A stretch of 64,000 bases of DNA from Eucalyptus grandis (lineage: Eukaryota; Streptophyta; Magnoliopsida; Myrtales; Myrtaceae): positions 31,411,803 to 31,475,802 of the forward strand of contig NC_052619.1 of NCBI RefSeq assembly GCF_016545825.1. Reading direction: 5' to 3'. Positions 1 through 10,750 of this stretch are shown here, piece after piece. The notes beneath the pieces were generated by a model that worked only from the letters and a program-made list of their open reading frames with translations, ran no database searches and was not told where the DNA came from. A program made the position numbers and the translations under genes. The stretch's first letter is position 1. Each line of letters starts with the position of its first letter.

Positions 1-3000
1 TAAAAAAATGAATGGTGAAAATCTTGGTAAATACTATATTTAGAATAGAATGGATGGGAATGTATGAAAACAAATTATAGGAGGGACATATGAAGTAGTG
101 GTCAGCACATAATTTTCACTCTCAATTTATGATTAAGAGTGGGTTATTTAAGTTAAAATTTTCCATGCTCCGTTTGAGGAAAATTAGAATATTTACTCTA
201 TTTATGGAAATTTGACTAGTTTCATACATTATAGGAGAGTCTTATAACGGTGTTTGTTATAATATTTAAATATTAAATCACGCTTGTATATAATAGTTCA
301 AGATTTTAGAATAGTTGACAATAATACCACAATATCTTACATAATATCATAGCTCAAATTTTAATTTTCATACAAATCTCACATAATCCAAAAAAATCTT
401 TTAGTGTTATTCTAGAGTTAATAATTAACGCCACACAGAGAAGATCAGAGATTTATATTTATAATATTGCTCCAATTAAAAAAAAAAAAAAAAAGCTGGC
501 AGAGGAAATGGAACTTAATAAAACATACTGATAGTCGCTGCTGAAAAAGAAAACGAGAAGATTTGCCTGATCCTGCTAGTTTTCTTAAAATGCCCTTTTT
601 TTTCCTAGTTTGAGTAGCTTTTTATCATGAGTCACATTTTTATTTATTTATTTAAGTTGCACATGTTGGGTCAATATGATATAATGAAGGCCTTGTCATA
701 TCATCTGAGCATGATATACGTCATAAATATTTCTACTATTCCAAGAATAATTTTTCTATATCCTAGAGAAACTTATTAGCAAATAGATATAAAATAATTC
801 TTTGCTTTTATAACTTGAATAATATATACGTACCTTCTCCTCTATTAATTTGCCCCACGGTTGAATAAGAGGACAAATTCTTTAGCCCCGCACTTTCACA
901 ACTTGTATAGATTTCCCATAAGTCATTGCCATCGGTTTACTTTTTGTAATGGCATGACAAATCACGGGCCTAGGCTTGCAAAAGAAGGATTGGTCACAAG
1001 TTCAGGCTCACCAACTAAGATGTGACAAACTTCACTATTAACGGTTAGAATGTCCAATTCAAAATTTTAAATTAGTACCTAAAGGGAGATCATCTATATA
1101 TAAACAAAACGAAAACCCCATAAATAAATGACGTGGATTATTTTAACACTTCTCTTACGTATAAACTGAATTAAAAATGACTCATGAAATTTGACAAACG
1201 GGAGATCCAAGCCAAAACAAATTGAGATAGAACCTGACAAACTAGTTATGGTTGCTCTCAACGATGAAGATTGGTGGACGTAAACCAAAGAACTTGGAAC
1301 AATAGGTGGTGGTAGTTTCAATGTCAAGATAGCAACACTAACGCAAGGGTTAGTTTCTTTCTTTCTTTGAATATAGACGGTAAGGAGGGTCTTCACTCTT
1401 GTCGTTTTGATTTTATATTATAATTTTTCGCCCAAAAACTTATATCAACAGATGATGGGAGATCATATATGTGTGTATATATTATAGAGTACATATATTT
1501 TTGTAGGTAAATGATGTTGGATACTTTATTAGTAGCATTGACAGCCTGGTCATTATTGGTTCTTTTGACAAAAACTGCATCAGACAACCAGAATTCTAGA
1601 AGCGCATCAGACAATTGCTTAAGCTAGTTCTAGAGTGATTGCTCTCATTGGTGTAATTTGTCTCCAGTCCCATTTAGTCCGTACACTTCTGTGGCGCATT
1701 TGCTTTGACTTATGTCATGTGTCATTTTCATAGGCCCTACTTATTTAGGGGAACTCTGTGGCCGTGAAAGCGATCCAGCAACAAACAATCGACGCGTATA
1801 CAGGATTTAAGTAAAATTCTTGTCGGTTAAAAAAAGGTACATAAAGGATAGCTGGCCAAAATTAAAATAAAAAAGTTCCGATTATATAAATCAAGAAGGC
1901 CAAAAAAAAAAAAAAAATCAACAAGAGGATTAATACCATTAATAATCCAAATTGATACTCTCATGTCATATTTATTCTAAATTAATTTTCATTTCAACAA
2001 AAAAACTAAAACTAGAATTCCATAACACATGTATCCCAAACTAAAACCAATCCTAAATTGGCACTTGATGACACAATTAATCCAAAAAAAATTTCTTCAT
2101 AAATATCTCAAATTGATATTCCTAACTCAAATCTCTCTGTCAAAATTAAAACATGCAAGCACACATGGATTTTTCATATTGGATTTGTTATTCTCCATGT
2201 TAGATCTGTTTTGCAGTCGTCTGTTATATATATTGACATTTGTGCATTTTAACGAAGGTAGATTTGGATCGGGGGTACTTGTGAGGGGTTCTTTCTTGTG
2301 AGATAAAATATTGTTTAGGATAAATATGTCATGTGACACTACTTTGGAATTTTTTGTGAGATAAAAATTAATATTGGGTGAACGTGTCATTAAAATATCA
2401 ATTTATGATATTTTATGAGACAAATTATATCGAAGTAAGCTTGTCATACCAATTTCAGATTTTTAATGGTGTTTAAGATTGAATTTGAGATCATATCTTT
2501 TCCTGTCGTAAGAGTGCAACACGGATTGGAAAAAAAAGGTTGGCAAAGACGTCCTAATGCATCATGACGAAATGCTTGCGTTCTGTTACATTATTATAAG
2601 TTACAGGAAAACGGCTTATGTTATCATTATAATCAAATATAAAATTTTTATCAGTCGGTTCAAGTAGCTTTTTCTCAATGAAAGTTGCTTCCCAAATTTA
2701 GGCATGGATTTCTGGAATTTTAAAGAGGGTTGTTACCTAGATAGAATGATTGACATTTGAGGAAATAGATGGTCGCATAATGATTAGGGTATAGAGTATC
2801 ACGCCTTAAAAACATCGAGTTGTCTATTTTATATATATTTCATCTGGTTCAGATCAAGTTGCAGCATCCACTAGACATATCGTGATCTGACTCCACTGTG
2901 AAATCGTTACATGAGTACTATTCTTTATATCCTACCAACAAGAGTGCCACTCAAAGAACATGTGACAGAAACCCACGAAGATTATTTAAAAATAAAAAAA

Positions 3001-3273
3001 AGAGAAGTCAAGGAATCGCAAGAGATTTATGAGATAACACGATACTCTTATCTGTCTTTTTTTCAAGTGATGTATTTTGTGATTAAAAACGTTACAATGA
3101 ATCTCACAGCAAGACCATGCAAGCTATTTTTAAGAAGATTGAGGTTAAAAGTTGCCTTGGCTTGCTATTATGACAGAGTCTATCAATCACCTTATATGTC
3201 CTATCTAAAGAAGGCCCTATTATGTTTAGAGTTGTGTTTACACATGTTTAGAGGCATTTCTTTGACCATCTTA
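1..3273. other. Gene-free AT-rich sequence, left end of inverted unit A'
   Basis: No supportable gene. It holds several inverted matches to unit A (70-260, 660-800, 1630-1670) and a foldback repeat at 1925-2470. Open frames of 60-130 codons here lack family signatures. Confidence 0.6.
1925..2470. repeat. Foldback (inverted-repeat) MITE-like element
   Basis: The left arm around 1925-2000 (TTAATACCATTAATAATCC followed by an AATTTTCATTT-type stretch) pairs with the reverse complement of 2330-2470. The same family appears at 26.68-27.26 kb. Exact ends and TSD were not resolved. Confidence 0.5.
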
Positions 3274-3517
3274 GTCTCTGTTTGTTTAATGGAAAGTGAA
3301 TAATTTTGAAAATATTTTTCTTAAACATGATTGCTTATATTATTTGACATAATTAGTCAATGAAAAATATTTTCATTACCAACGAAACTTTGTCCAAACA
3401 TTTTTGTAAATTATCAAAAAAAAAAAAAATTGTTGATTACTTATTTCAAGTAATATAAATGATCATTTTTAGAGAAATGTTTTTCAAATCATTCATTTTT
3501 ACGAAACAAATAGAGCC
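3274..3517. mobile_element. Tourist/PIF-Harbinger-like MITE
   Basis: Terminal inverted repeats: left GTCTCTGTTTGTTT..., reverse complement of the right end GGCTCTATTTGTTT.... TTA is duplicated at 3271-3273 and 3518-3520. A diverged relative lies at 13985-14215. It is about 244 bp, AT-rich and non-coding. Confidence 0.7.
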
Positions 3518-3699
3518 TTACTCTCGAGAGGTATGTGGCTAATCCCACCTCATGTGCCTCACCCCAAATTAACATTTAAGTTTACATGCCATGCGATCAT
3601 GAGAATTTATAGAAAGCATGTAAAGAAGAGGATGAGATATTGATATAACATTTACAAATGGCAATGGATAGAAGAATTGATTTTGGAAGGCTTCATCAC

Positions 3700-4420
3700 A
3701 TATAAAGTTCATGGAAAATAAGTTCTAGTAAAATGTTTTCTGATTTTTTTTGGCTTTTAGTTCATGATAAATAAACCGGTCAAGGAAAACATTTTTTGTC
3801 AATAAAAAAAAAACATTTGCAAAAGTGGGCAAAACGTTTTCCATCCCCTTTCTTTTACCTCTAAAACAAGCACTTTTTTTTTCTAAACACCTTTTCCTTT
3901 TATTTTTGTTTTTTAGTTCTAGCTTTTAATTATTTTTAAAATTTTTCTTTTTCTTTGCTTTCTGCTTCCTTTTCTTTCTTTTGTTTTTTTTTTCTTCTTC
4001 CTTGACTAGTTGCCTGACATGGCAGTAGTCAGTGATTGGCTATAGGTGAGCTTGAGCCTCACTATTGGCCAATGAGGCTTTGGCTTGCCTATCCGATGAG
4101 GCTCGAGCCTCGCTTGAGGTTGCTAGATGCTAGGCTTAAGCCTCGCCCAACTCATTGGCTTATGGCGAGGCTCAATTTGGCTTGTGGCCAACCTAGTAAG
4201 AAGAAAAAAAAAAGAAAAGGAAGAAAATAAATAAATAAATTGATTTTTGGATAATTTTCCTCGGAAAATAAGATCATATGCTAAACGGTAGAAAATATTT
4301 TCTAGTTCACTTTTAGATTTGAATCGAACATTGAAAATATTGTTATTTTCTTGGAAAATGGCATCTTGTAAAATATTTTTAAAAAACGTTATATTTGTCA
4401 CAAAACAAATGGAATTTAAG
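3700..4420. mobile_element. Probable MITE with GC-rich GAGGCTCG core
   Basis: AT-rich arms with AAAATATTTT/GGAAAAT words flank a GC-richer core (4010-4200) made of repeated GAGGCTCGAGCCTCGCTT-like words. The layout resembles 27583-28380 and 50471-51058. Ends are approximate and no clean TSD was found. Confidence 0.45.
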
Positions 4421-4872
4421 AGTAGAATATAAGAAATTAATGATGTATATAGTTTATGGTTGCAACATATAAAAATATATTTTTTGATTAGGTATGCAGA
4501 AGTAAGTAATATAGACTAGAATAGTTGTGGGGGCAAAAATAGCCAAATCCATCCCTATTCCCTACCCAAATTTGATTCTTCTATATACTCAAGATATTTG
4601 TTCCCTTAACTCTTGAATATACAATTTGAGGCATTAAAGTGTTAATAGAGTTTGGTTGCAGTGGATATTTAACTTTCATATGTCCTATTTTTTCCCCAAA
4701 TTATCAACTTTACATGTGCCTCTTATTTTCCCAATTATACTTGAATCGGCTTTTGATATATAATCATAGGAAAAAAGCAACATAATCTGCATGATTTATA
4801 GACTTCTCAAATTTTCTGAGGTCATCAACTTTACCATCTCATTCTGTTATACTTCTTTACTGAATTAAAAGC

Positions 4873-4881
4873 AAACTCAGA
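4873..4881. repeat. LINE target-site duplication, left copy
   Basis: AAACTCAGA directly next to the T tract; the identical word at 10742-10750 borders the other end of the element. Confidence 0.85.
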
Positions 4882-4923
4882 TTTTTTTTTTTTTTTTTGG
4901 ACAGAAACACACTTATATATTGA

Positions 4924-7900
4924 TTATAGAGGAAGATTACATCCTGCAGCTAAAGCGTCTGCATACAATAAATCCAGTAGTTCCAGCGGAAGAGAAAGTG
5001 TAAAATTTTGGGCCGGGTGAGCTAACTGGGCTTTGGCAGCCCAGTCAGCCACTAGGTTAGCTGATCGGCGGCAGTGCCGCAAAGAGAGAAAGGAGAAATT
5101 CGATAGCCAGAATAGGGTTTCGTCGATCACTGGCCTCTGCTCCCATGGTAGTCAGCGAATACCATTCACTATCTCAACAAGCTGAAGACAGTCAGTCTCA
5201 AGATCGATTGGAGTGTTTTGGAGTCCTCGATGATGAAGATGTTGGAGAGACAGATTTAGCGCATGGAGCTCTGATTTGAAAGGTGAGTGTGCTGGAAAAC
5301 ATCGGGAGAAAATGTATGTAATGTTACCTCGATCCTCTCTGCAAATACTAGCCATAGAACCTTCCGATTTGCCCTCTTGATAACTGCCATCCATATTACA
5401 TTTCAGAACGCCCTTTGCCGGAGGTCGCCAAAGCTGATCGGGTTGAACAGTGTCGAGGCCAGAGCTTGAGCAACGGGGTGCTGCAACAGAAGACTGATAT
5501 GCTGAGGTTTGAGCCAGGGCCGATTCCATTACCATAGAAGGATTCGGACTCGATTCCGAAAAATGAAATGATTTCTTTTTTTCCAGATCTGCCAAAAGAT
5601 GGTTGCAACAACCTCTAGCCCTAGAGATGGACCAGGTAAGAGTACACATTCAGTTAACCACCGCGTAATACTGGAAACTGAGGTTGTAGAGGAAGATAAA
5701 GCGAGCTGTGAGTGTGACCAAATATTGTTTGTCCATGGACAATGGATAAGCAAATGTTCAATTGTTTCAGGAACATATTGGCAGCATATCGGGCAGAAGG
5801 GGTCTGGGACAATCCGACGGTTGAAGAGATTAGCTTGAGTTGTAATAGCATTCTGGCAGACGGACCAGAGGAAAGTACGAATTTTGGGAATTGTCTTCAT
5901 CGACCAGATTTGCCGCTAGAGACTCTGATTAGTCCGGTAAGAAGTAGAAACTTGTAACTCTTGTCGCTGGTTGCTTGATTGTAAAATTGCATGATAGTTG
6001 CTTTTAACAATATATGTACCAGTCAATGTAGCTGACCATATGAGTTTGTCTTTTGAAAATAGGGGTTTGATAGGTAATGATGTAATTTCTTGAGCCACTT
6101 GTTCTTCAAAAAATTCACGAATTAGTGATATCTTCCAGGATTGGGTAGTTTGGTCAATGATTTCTGCCACTTTAACTAGTTTCGCTCTAGCTGTAGGTCC
6201 ATAGATGATTCCCATAGGTAACCAGCGATCACCTCGAATTCGTATAGAAGCTCCATTCCCAACAGACCAGTGCATATTTGGTAAAATAGTATTCCTTCCC
6301 TTTAGAATGCTTTGCCACCCCTAGGATGGCCTATTTCCTCGGACATCCGATAAAAAATTTGAGGAGCGAAAATACAAAGCTTTAAACAGAGTTCCCTATA
6401 ACGAGTCGGGATTAGTTAACATTCACCAAGCCTGTTTTCCCAAAAGTGCCTTATTTAAAGATAGCAAATCACGAAATCCCATTCCCCCTTGTATCTTCCG
6501 ATCTTTCAAGACATCCCATTTCTTCCAACGCACACCTCCCTTATGCTGATTAGTTCGCCACCAGAATCTAGCAATTCACTTCTCAATAGATGAACAAATG
6601 GAAATAGGCAACTGAAATATCATCATCGCATACTGTGGAATAGCCTAAATAACATATTTAATTAGGATTTCCTTACCCTCCTTGGAAATGAACTTCTCCT
6701 TCCATCCCTCAAGCTTAGCATTAACTCATGCAATGATCCATGAGAACACCTCTTTTCTTGACCTGCCCCAATCCGATGGTAGGCCTAGATATTTTCTAGT
6801 CCTTTGTAAAATTGGGACCCGAAGCTCCTCAGCCATATTCTGCTGTAAAGTGATAGGACAGTTCTTGGGAAAAATGAGGCCGGACTTATTGCGGTTAATC
6901 AACTAACCAGTAGCCACACAATATAGGTTCAAAAGATTTGCTAAATTGTGACATTATGAAGTAGTGCCAGCTAAAAAGAAGATGGCGTCGTCAGCAAAAA
7001 ATAAGTGTGATAATGTAGGACACCATATGTTCAAACGCAAGCCTTTGAGATGACCAAAACTGATAGCTTGGGTAATTAACAAGGATAAAACATTCGCCAC
7101 AAGAATAAATAGATAAGGTGAGATGGGGTCACCTTGTCTCAGACCTCGAGTTGGAGAGAAATAGGGTAGGATTTCTCCATTGAACTTCACACCGAGGGAT
7201 GAAGTGGTGACGCATAGCATAATCCAACCTACCCATCTTGGGTGAAAACCTAGTTTAAGAAGGTAATCTCGTAAGAAATCTCATTCAACTCTGTCATAGG
7301 CTTTTTTCATATCTGTTTTCAGAATAGCATTGAAAGTTTTAGTAGTCTGGTGCGTGCGGAAATGATGAAGAACTTATTGTACCATTAGAATATTGTCTTG
7401 GATCTGGCGGCCTTAAACAAAAGCTGATTGTTCCTTAGAAATGATAACAGGCAATAAGGGTTTGAGGCGATTAGCAAGCACTTTGGATATAACTTTGTAT
7501 GTGAAGTTACACAAACTGATGGGCCGGTATTGATCCAGTGTTTCAGGTTGGGATGTTTTGGGAATGAGGGTGAGGATAATTTGATTTAGACTTGGAGGCA
7601 TTTCCTTATATAGCATAAAATTCTAGACTAATTCAAACAGGTTATCCTTAATTGTTTCCCAATGCTCTTGATAAAACAGGCCAGTTAAGCCGTCCGGTCC
7701 CGGAGCTTTGGTGGCTTCCATTTGGAAAGTAGCCTGGCGAACTTCCTCAAGGGTTAGAGCAACTGTTAGCTGATGGTTCATCTCTGGTGTAACAACTGTC
7801 ATGCATTGGTCTAGAAGCGGGAGGTAGTTACGATAACCCTCTGAAGTATAGAGTTTAGAAAAATAGGAGAGAGTCATATTCTAAAGGGCTGGCATATCAC

Positions 7901-9047
7901 GTATCCACTGTTGATTTTCATCTTGTAACATGGCAATGTGATTCCGTTGTCGGCGCTGAATAGTTGATGCATGAAAGAAACGAGTATTTTTATCTCCCCA
8001 TTTAAGCCATTTAATTCGAGAACGTAAGGCCCAATATTGTTCCTCTTGTTTCCAAGGTAGTCTTATTTCTTCTTTCAAACGTGATACCTGTATCTTGTCA
8101 ATTGGAGAAGTCTGATTGATAAGATGATTTAATTTGTCCTGCAGGATCACAAGTTTCTGTTGACCATTGGAGAACTTACGACGGCTCCATCTTTGAAGGG
8201 CTGCTGTCACATTCTTCATATTCCGAGTAAAATCAGCGTGTTGTAAGTCAGCTGAGTTCCATGCTTTTGAAATAATATGGCTGCATTCAGGATCTTCATT
8301 CCAAAAGGCTTCAAATACAAAGGATCTACTCAATTTGCGAAGAACTGGTGATGTATTAAGCACAAGAGAACAGTGGTCAGAACCCACTGATGGAAGAGCA
8401 ATAACTTCTGCTTCAGGAAACATTAAACGCCAGTCCCTCGAGCAGACCATCAGATCCAGTTTGGCCTTGACCAGCTCCTCTCCTTCTCGATTATTTAACC
8501 AGGTAAATTTGCAACATTTGCCTTCTAATTCAGTAAAAGCACAATCATCTAACATAGTTCGAAATGATTGCATTTGTTGCGGCAAGGCAGGTCGTTTACC
8601 AATCTTTTCCCAAGGGTAGAGGACATCGTTAAAATCACCAGCACAAAGCCAAGGAAAGTTATTTTGTGAGTGAATGTGGCGAAGATCATCCCATACCACC
8701 TGGCGTTGTTGAAAGTCAGTAGGAGCATGAAGAAAGGTAATGTGAATTGTCATTCTTTGCAGGCCAAACTGACAAGTCATGTCTAACCAGTATTTTGTAG
8801 GTGTGATCACCTTTAAAGAGATGGGGTCATTCCAGAATGCTGCTAAACCTCTCGCCAGACCAACTGGATCAAGTATATAAGAATGAGAAAATGTTAGAAT
8901 TCGCTGCACTTGCTTCAGCCTTACTGCAGAATTTTTAGTTTCCATAAGAAGTATTATATCGGGCTTTTCGACGGTCATCATGACTCGTAGGGCTCGAACT
9001 GTCAGGGGATTGCCCAAACCCTGATAGTTCCAACAGATGAGCTTCAT
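4924..9047 (-). pseudogene. LINE ORF2, endonuclease-reverse transcriptase-RNase H polyprotein (degenerate)
   Basis: Domains in order on the minus strand: an apurinic-type EEP endonuclease (9047 to about 8370) that still shows W-N, M-E-T-K, G-D-F-N-D and S-D-H; a reverse transcriptase (about 7880-6950) with A-P-G-P-D-G, Y-R-P-I-S-L, R-Q-G-D-P-I-S-P and the catalytic F-A-D-D; a zf-RVT Cys/His cluster (about 5800-5720); and an RNase H-like domain (about 5400-4924) with D-G-S, E-L-H-A-L, E-T-D and V-A-D-W. One reading frame holds from 9047 to about 5600 but is cut by stops at 7881, 7623, 7413, 7374, 7281, 6954, 6903, 6726, 6645, 6576, 6423, 6396, 6321 and 5916. A single frameshift follows near 5560-5650, and one more stop at 5152. 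The endonuclease part alone is an uninterrupted 388 codons. Confidence 0.88.
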
Positions 9048-9187
9048 TTGTGAATAGTTGGCTGTTTAGGGCCAGCCATTAGGGCCCGAGCTTCTGTCTT
9101 TTTTGCAAGGAAAACAGGTGCATCCATTAAATTGAGGTCAGAAGGTTCGTCAATGAGAACACTCTTAGATTCTTATGGACTGTATCT

Positions 9188-10284
9188 TCACTGTTTTTTG
9201 GCCGAGCCTAGAAAGGGCTTCGACTGAGGATTAATTTGCTTCTTGGATGTTTTGCTTTCCATAGGTGAGGATTGAACACCCTTTTGCTTGTGGTCAGCAT
9301 CTACAAGGGCTGTACTGTGCATAACCAATGGGAGTTGAGTTGATGCAGAAGGTACAGTAGACTCAGTGCGGTAACCTTCGAACTCCTTGTTTGGATTTTC
9401 ACCCATAATCGTAGATGGAGGAGGCTTTAATTGAGCTATAGGTGCCCTTGTAGGGGGAGTTTCAGGAATAATTTCTTCTGCATGCTCTGAAGAATCCGGT
9501 GAGTCATAAAAGAGTTTCCAGTAAGGACTATGCATTTTAACCTCGGCTCGGAGCCATGGCCCATAGGGCATCTTTTCTCGTCCCTCATGTTTATCTTCAG
9601 TGTAGGGAACGTCTTTACAGTACATCGCATAATGTCCGAGCTTGCCACAGGAGAAGCAGAAATGAGACAGCCGTTCATATCGAAAATCCAGCCAAAAAGG
9701 TTTGCCCTGTATTCGTATTAGTTTTCCTGTGATTAGAGGTGTGTTCACATTAAGTTGGACACGAACTCTTCCTCTTTTAGACAGATGGCCTTCCTTTGAG
9801 TCCATCTTCACTTCTTTAATCTCACCAAGGTGCTGTACAGCTTTTCTTAACATGCGTTCTGAAGACCATTCGAGAGGTGATCCAATGACTTGGACCCAAA
9901 AGTCACAGGTTGAGAAATCATAACAGTGTAGAGGGGTATTGGGAATCCATGGTTTAAAAATAACCAAATGGCCGGATTAGAGCCAATGTCCACCATCAAG
10001 AACTCTTTGCATATCTTTGTGGGTCTTAAATTTTGTAATGTAGAAACCCGTCTCATTTTGTGTTATATCTGCAGAATCTATACGCCATGCTTTCCTGAGC
10101 GTGGTTTGAAGTGCTGGAAGATTGATAGATGGATCAGATAGAATTTTGGCAACTAGTGTTAAACAGCAGTCCTCTACCGTGGAGCTTCATCCCAGTCTTC
10201 TATAATATGTTCAGTAGTGAGACGACTCAGACTAGAACAGAGGGCAGCTAGACATGAAGATTTGGCTGATTCATTTGAATCCAT
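9188..10284 (-). pseudogene. LINE ORF1, gag-like RNA-binding protein with zinc knuckle (degenerate)
   Basis: The minus-strand ATG at 10284-10282 opens a leader reading that is lost to a frameshift near 10170. The reading continues in a second frame through an in-frame TAA at 9977-9979 and stays open to 9188. The open part starts with a DUF4283-like segment (motifs resembling FKPW and FWVQV), then a CX2CX4HX4C knuckle (C-F-S-C, G-H, Y-C) at about 9635-9680, then a Pro/Ser-rich basic tail. In plant LINEs this protein packages the element RNA. It is broken here, and the start assignment is approximate because of the frameshift. Confidence 0.8.
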
Positions 10285-10741
10285 ATTGAGGGGAACCACA
10301 TCTAGTAAAGCAGAAAACAGAAATAGAGGCCACGACAAGTGCAGTGGATGGAGAGTAATAACAATTCAATCCCATGCAAGACAATCACCAAGAAAGGTAG
10401 ACATGCAGAATCTAACCATTGACAATCGGCATAGAATTTTGCAGATGCGACATGGTTCTGAGCCCGACGGAAGTGAAGGATGAGGCCGATGCAGGAAAAC
10501 TGCAAGCCATTCAAGCCATGCAATCAGTCGTAGGTGGTAAGGGAGCAATAACACCAGAATTGGGGAAGCTGGATTAGTTGCCAAGTCGAGAAAACTGATG
10601 TAGATTATGGGTTGAAGTATTGTAGAAATACTGATGGTTTTTGTGAAGAGGATTGAGGATGAGGGTTAGAGAGAAAACTGCCATTTGAGGTAGATGAAGC
10701 TCGACAAAACGAGAATTGGGTAAGTCTCATGGTAATTATGT

Positions 10742-10750
10742 AAACTCAGA
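10742..10750. repeat. LINE target-site duplication, right copy
   Basis: AAACTCAGA, identical to 4873-4881, marks the 5' boundary of the minus-strand LINE. Confidence 0.85.

Larger units (their letters stand above)
4882..10741 (-). mobile_element. Full-length, inactivated L1-type LINE
   Basis: Read on the minus strand, this element has a 5' leader (10741-10285), ORF1 with a CCHC zinc knuckle, ORF2 with endonuclease, reverse transcriptase, zf-RVT and RNase H domains, and a terminal A tract (17 T on the + strand, 4882-4898). It is flanked by a target-site duplication AAACTCAGA at 4873-4881 and 10742-10750, extending imperfectly to 11 bp. The TSD plus tail show insertion by target-primed reverse transcription of a complete copy. 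It lies inside inverted unit A'. ORF1 has one frameshift and one stop. ORF2 has about 15 stops and one frameshift, so it cannot mobilise itself. Confidence 0.92.

Noticed and set aside
2911..3303. 130-codon + strand open frame
   Set aside because: It runs into the MITE at 3274, has no recognisable domain, and no intact counterpart was noticed in the paralogous copies.
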